In this document: positions 60,575 to 64,000 of the stretch, in pieces
Layout of the letters: every line of letters begins with the position of its first letter
Position numbering within the stretch: position 1 is the first letter of the stretch
Origin: Chitinophagales bacterium
GTDB lineage: Bacteria > Bacteroidota > Bacteroidia > Chitinophagales > UBA10324
DNA: 64,000 bases
NCBI GenBank assembly: GCA_025056305.1
Contig: JANWWJ010000007.1
Coordinates: 23,472 to 87,471 of the forward strand
Direction: 5' to 3'
Position numbers and translations under genes: made by a program
Notes under the pieces: generated by a model
What the model saw: the letters and a program-made list of their open reading frames with translations, nothing else
What the model was told of the DNA's origin: nothing
Database searches by the model: none

Positions 60575-62335
60575 ATGGTGATTAAAAAAATTATTTGGGC
60601 TTTTATTGTGCTTTTGACGCTTTCAGGCAAGCAGTTATTAGCGCAGCAAGAGCCCTTGCTTCCCAAATGGCTGACGGAGGAAGAGGCCGCCTTGATACCC
60701 TCATACCTGGAGCAGCGGGGCATGTTGCGTAACAGCGGGCCACCGCCATGGATGCCCAGGGCTATGGCAGAGTGGGAGGAACTGGAAGGCGTGCTCATTA
60801 CGTGGGCGGGATTTCCTACAATCCTGACACAGATCGTGGAACATGCACAAAAGGAAGCTATCGTTTATATCGTCACCTTAGACTCACAGTCAGTGAAAAA
60901 CACGTTGGCAAATGCGGGTTTGCCGCTGACCAACATCAAGTTTGTTTTGGCCCCGTACAATTCCATCTGGTGTCGCGACTATGGGCCCTGGACCATTTAT
61001 CGCAACGATGTGGAGGAACGGGCTTTTGCTGACTGGATTTACAACCGGCCCCGTCCTGATGATGATGTCATTCCGCAGGCCCTGGCCGCTCAGCTGGGTA
61101 TTGCCTGCTATGAAGCTGTTCAACCACCTGACGACTTGGTGCATACCGGAGGCAACTTCATGGTAGATGGTCACGGCACCGGATTTTCTTCTGAATTGAT
61201 TCTGAATGAAAACGGTCCGTTCAACGGATGGAATGTGACGGTAAAAAACAAAGCGGCCATTGATACCATCATGAAAAAATATTTGGGATTGAATCGATAC
61301 ATTCTTATGGAGACGCTGCCTTACGATGCCATTCACCACATCGATATGCATATGAAATTATTGGATGAGGAAACCCTTTTGGTGGGGGAATTTCCCCCCG
61401 GCGTGTCCGACGGGCCACAGTTGGAGGCTAATCTCAAGTACGTATTAGACAATTTTCTTACGTGTTATGGCCGTCCCTATCGTGTGGTTCGAGTGCCTAT
61501 GGTGCCCAGCACCACCGGAAGCTTTCCACCCGATGCGTATTATCGTACCTATACAAATGCCGTCTTTGTCAATAAGACGCTTCTGGTTCCCACGTATAGA
61601 GAAGAATACGATACCACCGCACTGCGTATCATTCGCGAAGCCCTGCCCGGCTACAAAGTTGTTGGCATTGATTGCGACAATACTAATGCACCCATCATTG
61701 CGGGCAATGGTGCCATTCACTGCATTACCAAAGAAATCGGTCATAGCGACCCGGTGTGGATTTCTCATGCACCAGTTTTGTCGGCTTCTGCCGGTGAATC
61801 CATTCCCATCGTCGCGCGGCTGCGTACGCCCAGCGGTATTGAGCATGCCTCGATAAGCTGGACCACGGACACGGCCAAGCCCTACATATCGTTGCCTTTG
61901 ATACCTATGGGCAACGACTCCTTCTACGCTTATCTGCCGCCGTTTACCGAAGGAACAGCAGTGTATTATTACATCTCCGCCATGTCGTACAGTGGGCGGC
62001 TGGTCCATAAGCCGCTCACTGCGCCCCAGGGTTATTGGAAGTTTGTTGTGGGTCCTGGTACCGTATCGGCAGCGGCGGCGGAGGGCCTAACCCTTTTTGC
62101 CGTTTATCCAAATCCTGCTCGTGAAGTGGTGCGCGTGGGCTTGCAGAGTACACGCACCGTTGATGGGCGGTTGTTGCTTTTCGATGCCTTGGGTAGGCTG
62201 GTGTGCGAACAGAAGGAGCGTGCAGAGCCTCAGCAAAAAGTTGTGCCGCTTCCTTTGCGTTGCCGGCCCGGCAGTTACGTGTTGGTGTGGGAAAGCGCCG
62301 AAAGCCGGCGGGCCTTGGCGGTCATGGTGCAGTGA
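60575..62335 (+). CDS. Secreted agmatine deiminase/peptidylarginine deiminase-like protein with T9SS domain
   Basis: Guanidino-group hydrolase of the agmatine deiminase superfamily, 586 residues from the ATG at 60575. A signal peptide (IIWAFIVLLTLSGKQLLA, then QQEPLL) precedes the catalytic fan: WCRDYGPW with Asp135, VHTGGNFMVDG, HIDMHMKLLDEE with His255 and Asp257, and NGAIHCIT with Cys383. The Asp / HxD / Cys spacing matches the deiminases, and the whole arrangement (catalytic domain, Ig-like part about 400-500, C-terminal sorting domain from YPNPAREVVRVGL near 508) matches Porphyromonas gingivalis peptidylarginine deiminase, a T9SS-secreted enzyme, better than cytoplasmic agmatine deiminase. 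Whether it acts on proteins or small arginine derivatives is open. In-frame ATG at 60557 or TTG at 60530 are alternative starts. Confidence 0.8.
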   Translation: MVIKKIIWAFIVLLTLSGKQLLAQQEPLLPKWLTEEEAALIPSYLEQRGMLRNSGPPPWMPRAMAEWEELEGVLITWAGFPTILTQIVEHAQKEAIVYIVTLDSQSVKNTLANAGLPLTNIKFVLAPYNSIWCRDYGPWTIYRNDVEERAFADWIYNRPRPDDDVIPQALAAQLGIACYEAVQPPDDLVHTGGNFMVDGHGTGFSSELILNENGPFNGWNVTVKNKAAIDTIMKKYLGLNRYILMETLPYDAIHHIDMHMKLLDEETLLVGEFPPGVSDGPQLEANLKYVLDNFLTCYGRPYRVVRVPMVPSTTGSFPPDAYYRTYTNAVFVNKTLLVPTYREEYDTTALRIIREALPGYKVVGIDCDNTNAPIIAGNGAIHCITKEIGHSDPVWISHAPVLSASAGESIPIVARLRTPSGIEHASISWTTDTAKPYISLPLIPMGNDSFYAYLPPFTEGTAVYYYISAMSYSGRLVHKPLTAPQGYWKFVVGPGTVSAAAAEGLTLFAVYPNPAREVVRVGLQSTRTVDGRLLLFDALGRLVCEQKERAEPQQKVVPLPLRCRPGSYVLVWESAESRRALAVMVQ

Positions 62336-62379
62336 AAACAACCTAAGTCGCTTTGATTCAGCGCAGTCCACAGGCGGCT

Positions 62380-62387
62380 TACCTTTG
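62380..62387 (+). promoter_or_regulatory. TACCTTTG promoter box of mqnC
   Basis: Perfect TAnnTTTG ending 5 nt before the mqnC ATG at 62393, again predicting an almost leaderless message. A TTTG occurs 24 nt upstream (62352-62355), a little too far for a standard -33. Confidence 0.5.
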
Positions 62388-62392
62388 AAGCA

Positions 62393-63514
62393 ATGAACAG
62401 CGATGCCTTGTTGATGCGGGCCATTCGTGGTGATTTCCTCACGGTGGCCGAAGGAGTTTGGCTGTTCGAACGAGTTCCCACGGCAGTGCTTATGGCGGCT
62501 GCTCACGAGCTGCGCCTGCGGCTTAAGCCCGAACCTGTGGTCACCTGGATCATCGACCGAAATGTGAACACCACGAACGTATGTGTTGCCAATTGCAAGT
62601 TCTGCAATTTTTATCGCAAGCCCGGAGCTCCCGACGCTTACATCACCACCATCGAACAATATATAGAAAAAATTGATGAATTGTATCGTTATGGTGGAGA
62701 CCAGTTGTTGCTGCAGGGAGGGCATCATCCTGAATTAGGACTGAAATTTTACACCGATTTGTTTCAGGCGCTGAAGCAGCGCTATCCAAATTTGAAACTG
62801 CATGCGCTGGGCCCGCCGGAGGTGGCACACATAACCAAGTTGGAAAAAAGCACATACTCGGAAGTATTGCGCCAGCTCATGGAGGCTGGGCTGGATTCAT
62901 TGCCCGGGGCCGGTGCAGAAATCCTCAGTGACCGGGTGCGTCGTCTCATCAGCAAGGGTAAGTGCAGCGGTCAGGAATGGCTCGACATCATGCGGGCTGC
63001 CCACCAGCTTGGCTTAACCACGACTGCCACCATGATGTTCGGTCATGTAGAAACCATCGAGGAGCGTTTCGACCATCTGGTTCGTATTCGTCAGGTTCAG
63101 GCCGAAAAGCCTGCCGGCACAAAGGGGTTCATTGCGTTCATTCCATGGCCTTTTCAAGATGAGGGCACCCTGCTGCGCCGCCTACGCGGCGTACGCAACC
63201 GCGTCACGGCAGAGGAATATTTACGCATGATTGCCTTGAGTCGCCTTATGTTGCCGAACATTGACAACATACAAGCCTCATGGTTGACCGTGGGCAAGGA
63301 GGTGGCACAGCTTTGCCTGCACGGGGGTGCCAATGATTTCGGCTCTATCATGATCGAGGAAAATGTGGTGAGTGCGGCTGGAGCCCGACATCGATTTACG
63401 GCTTCCGGCATTCAACAGGCGATCCGGGAAGCCGGTTTTGAGCCGCGGCTGCGTGATCAACAATACAACTACCGCCCCATGCCGGCCGTGATGGAAGATC
63501 AAGTGCTTGCCTGA
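62393..63514 (+). CDS. mqnC: Cyclic dehypoxanthinyl futalosine synthase
   Basis: Radical-SAM enzyme of the futalosine route to menaquinone, the quinone of aerobic Bacteroidota. It has the [4Fe-4S] cluster motif CVANCKFCNFYR, LLLQGGHHPELGLKFYTDLF, GLDSLPGAGAEILSDRVRRL, TTATMMFGHVETIEERFDHL, NIQASWLTVGKEVAQL and GANDFGSIMIEENVVSAAGA. These are MqnC rather than MqnE wording (MqnE lacks the GGHHP and MIEENVVSAAG stretch in this form). 373 residues is normal. Other mqn genes are not in the window. Confidence 0.93.
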   Translation: MNSDALLMRAIRGDFLTVAEGVWLFERVPTAVLMAAAHELRLRLKPEPVVTWIIDRNVNTTNVCVANCKFCNFYRKPGAPDAYITTIEQYIEKIDELYRYGGDQLLLQGGHHPELGLKFYTDLFQALKQRYPNLKLHALGPPEVAHITKLEKSTYSEVLRQLMEAGLDSLPGAGAEILSDRVRRLISKGKCSGQEWLDIMRAAHQLGLTTTATMMFGHVETIEERFDHLVRIRQVQAEKPAGTKGFIAFIPWPFQDEGTLLRRLRGVRNRVTAEEYLRMIALSRLMLPNIDNIQASWLTVGKEVAQLCLHGGANDFGSIMIEENVVSAAGARHRFTASGIQQAIREAGFEPRLRDQQYNYRPMPAVMEDQVLA

Positions 63515-63569
63515 CAATGGATTTTTGTAGCCTTCGTTAGTTATGCTTTGAAAGAACAATCTCATTCTC

Positions 63570-64000
63570 ATGATGAATAAAGCAATTGTTCTTCTTGGGG
63601 TTAGCGGAGCGCTGTTTTTCGGCTTAGACAACACCTGGGGTCAACAGCAGGTGGCTGTACGCCCGACACTCAAAGCCGTAACCGTTTATCTGCAGCAGGC
63701 CGAACTTCAATTTGAGGGTGTTGCATCCATTGCCGCCGGCTCCAGTGAAGTGGTGTTTACCGATTTGCCCCGCAACGTAAACCCTTCCAGTGTACAGGTG
63801 TCGGCAGGTAGCGATATTACGTTGTTATCGGCTTCTTTTTCGCTGAACTTTTTGAAGTCGCCCGAAGATCATCCGGCGGTTCGCAAGCTGCGCGACTCTG
63901 TAGAACTGATGACACACCAGGTGCGGCAGTTGCAAGGGCAAAAGGAGGTGGTCAAGGGACTTATGGAATTGCTGCAATCCAACCGTGAAGTGGGCGGTGA
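63570..64000 (+). CDS. DUF4139 / MuiA-like mucoidy inhibitor protein, 5' part
   Basis: Partial exported protein, 143 residues in the window, frame open to the right edge. Signal peptide VLLGVSGALFFGLDNTWG, then QQQVAVRP. The mature start AVTVYLQQAELQFEGVASIA, with VVFTDLPRNVNPSSVQVSAG and then the coiled segment LRDSVELMTHQVRQLQGQKE, matches the DUF4140 N-terminal part of DUF4139/MuiA proteins. The C-terminal DUF4139 beta domain is outside the window. Two adjacent ATG codons (63570, 63573) are possible starts. Confidence 0.82.
   Translation, partial: MMNKAIVLLGVSGALFFGLDNTWGQQQVAVRPTLKAVTVYLQQAELQFEGVASIAAGSSEVVFTDLPRNVNPSSVQVSAGSDITLLSASFSLNFLKSPEDHPAVRKLRDSVELMTHQVRQLQGQKEVVKGLMELLQSNREVGG

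Noticed and set aside
60575..62335. Cytoplasmic agmatine deiminase of polyamine synthesis
   Set aside because: The signal peptide, Ig-like segment and T9SS tail point to export, so the usual polyamine role is unlikely, though the substrate is still open.
1..64000. CRISPR arrays, insertion sequences, prophage, tRNA or rRNA genes
   Set aside because: I saw no regularly spaced repeats, transposase or phage motifs, or cloverleaf structures in any gap. A covariance-model search would be needed to exclude small non-coding RNAs.

Overview
The window looks like a piece of a free-living Bacteroidota chromosome with roughly balanced GC. The evidence is a set of lineage habits seen together: exported proteins that end in type IX secretion (T9SS) sorting domains, promoters with the TAnnTTTG -7 box, signal peptides that leave an N-terminal glutamine plus the glutaminyl cyclase that would cap it, a fused alpha/beta 2-oxoacid dehydrogenase E1, the ileS / DksA-like / lspA cluster, the rplM-rpsI-rpsB-tsf run and a futalosine-route menaquinone enzyme (MqnC). 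The genus cannot be fixed from sequence alone. I saw no rRNA, tRNA, CRISPR array, insertion sequence or prophage. The gene content is mostly chromosomal core with a few accessory exported proteins.

Layout. 1-8.5 kb: partial arabinose-5-phosphate isomerase (kdsD/kpsF type), recQ, an AsmA-like envelope protein, folK, an MFS sugar permease and a sugar nucleotidyltransferase-like protein. 8.8-11.0 kb: an O-antigen-ligase-like membrane protein and a KdtX/WaaE-type glycosyltransferase, i.e. surface glycan genes. 11.0-25.6 kb is a long minus-strand run: two large exported T9SS-type proteins, glgC and glgA, fused E1, glutaminyl cyclase, an ABC-2 exporter pair, and a CPBP-DUF2007-cdsA-psd phospholipid operon. 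25.6-30.2 kb: dusB, an unrecognised secreted repeat protein, comM/yifB and aat. 30.3-33.6 kb: a TetR regulator with a recognisable operator and promoter, followed by paaABCD (phenylacetyl-CoA epoxidase) without its reductase paaE. 33.6-38.9 kb: nadD, a cold-shock protein, nadB, rplM-rpsI, rpsB-tsf. 39.1-47.6 kb: heptosyltransferase, pepT, yceI, mfd, a lipoprotein esterase and an SRPBCC protein. 47.7-56.4 kb: an MMPL-type transporter, ileS, a DksA-like protein with a histone-like tail, lspA, pyrH, frr. 56.4-64 kb: DUF4136 lipoprotein, DUF4236 membrane protein, an ATP-grasp/HAD fusion, an esterase, a secreted peptidylarginine-deiminase-like protein with a T9SS tail, mqnC and a partial DUF4139 (MuiA-like) protein.

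How the genes connect: envelope work dominates (LPS sugars, phospholipids, lipoprotein signal peptidase, AsmA, RND exporter, T9SS cargo). Exported proteins would pass signal peptidase and many expose Gln, which the lipoprotein glutaminyl cyclase encoded here could cyclise. Phenylacetate breakdown appears to be switched by the TetR protein acting on its own promoter.

The best leads for something less described are the ATP-grasp/HAD fusion at 58.3 kb beside a DUF4236 fusion, the T9SS-tailed deiminase at 60.6 kb, the secreted repeat protein at 26.7 kb, and a recurring arrangement in which a TAnnTTTG box sits only 4-8 nt before a start codon, which predicts leaderless mRNAs.
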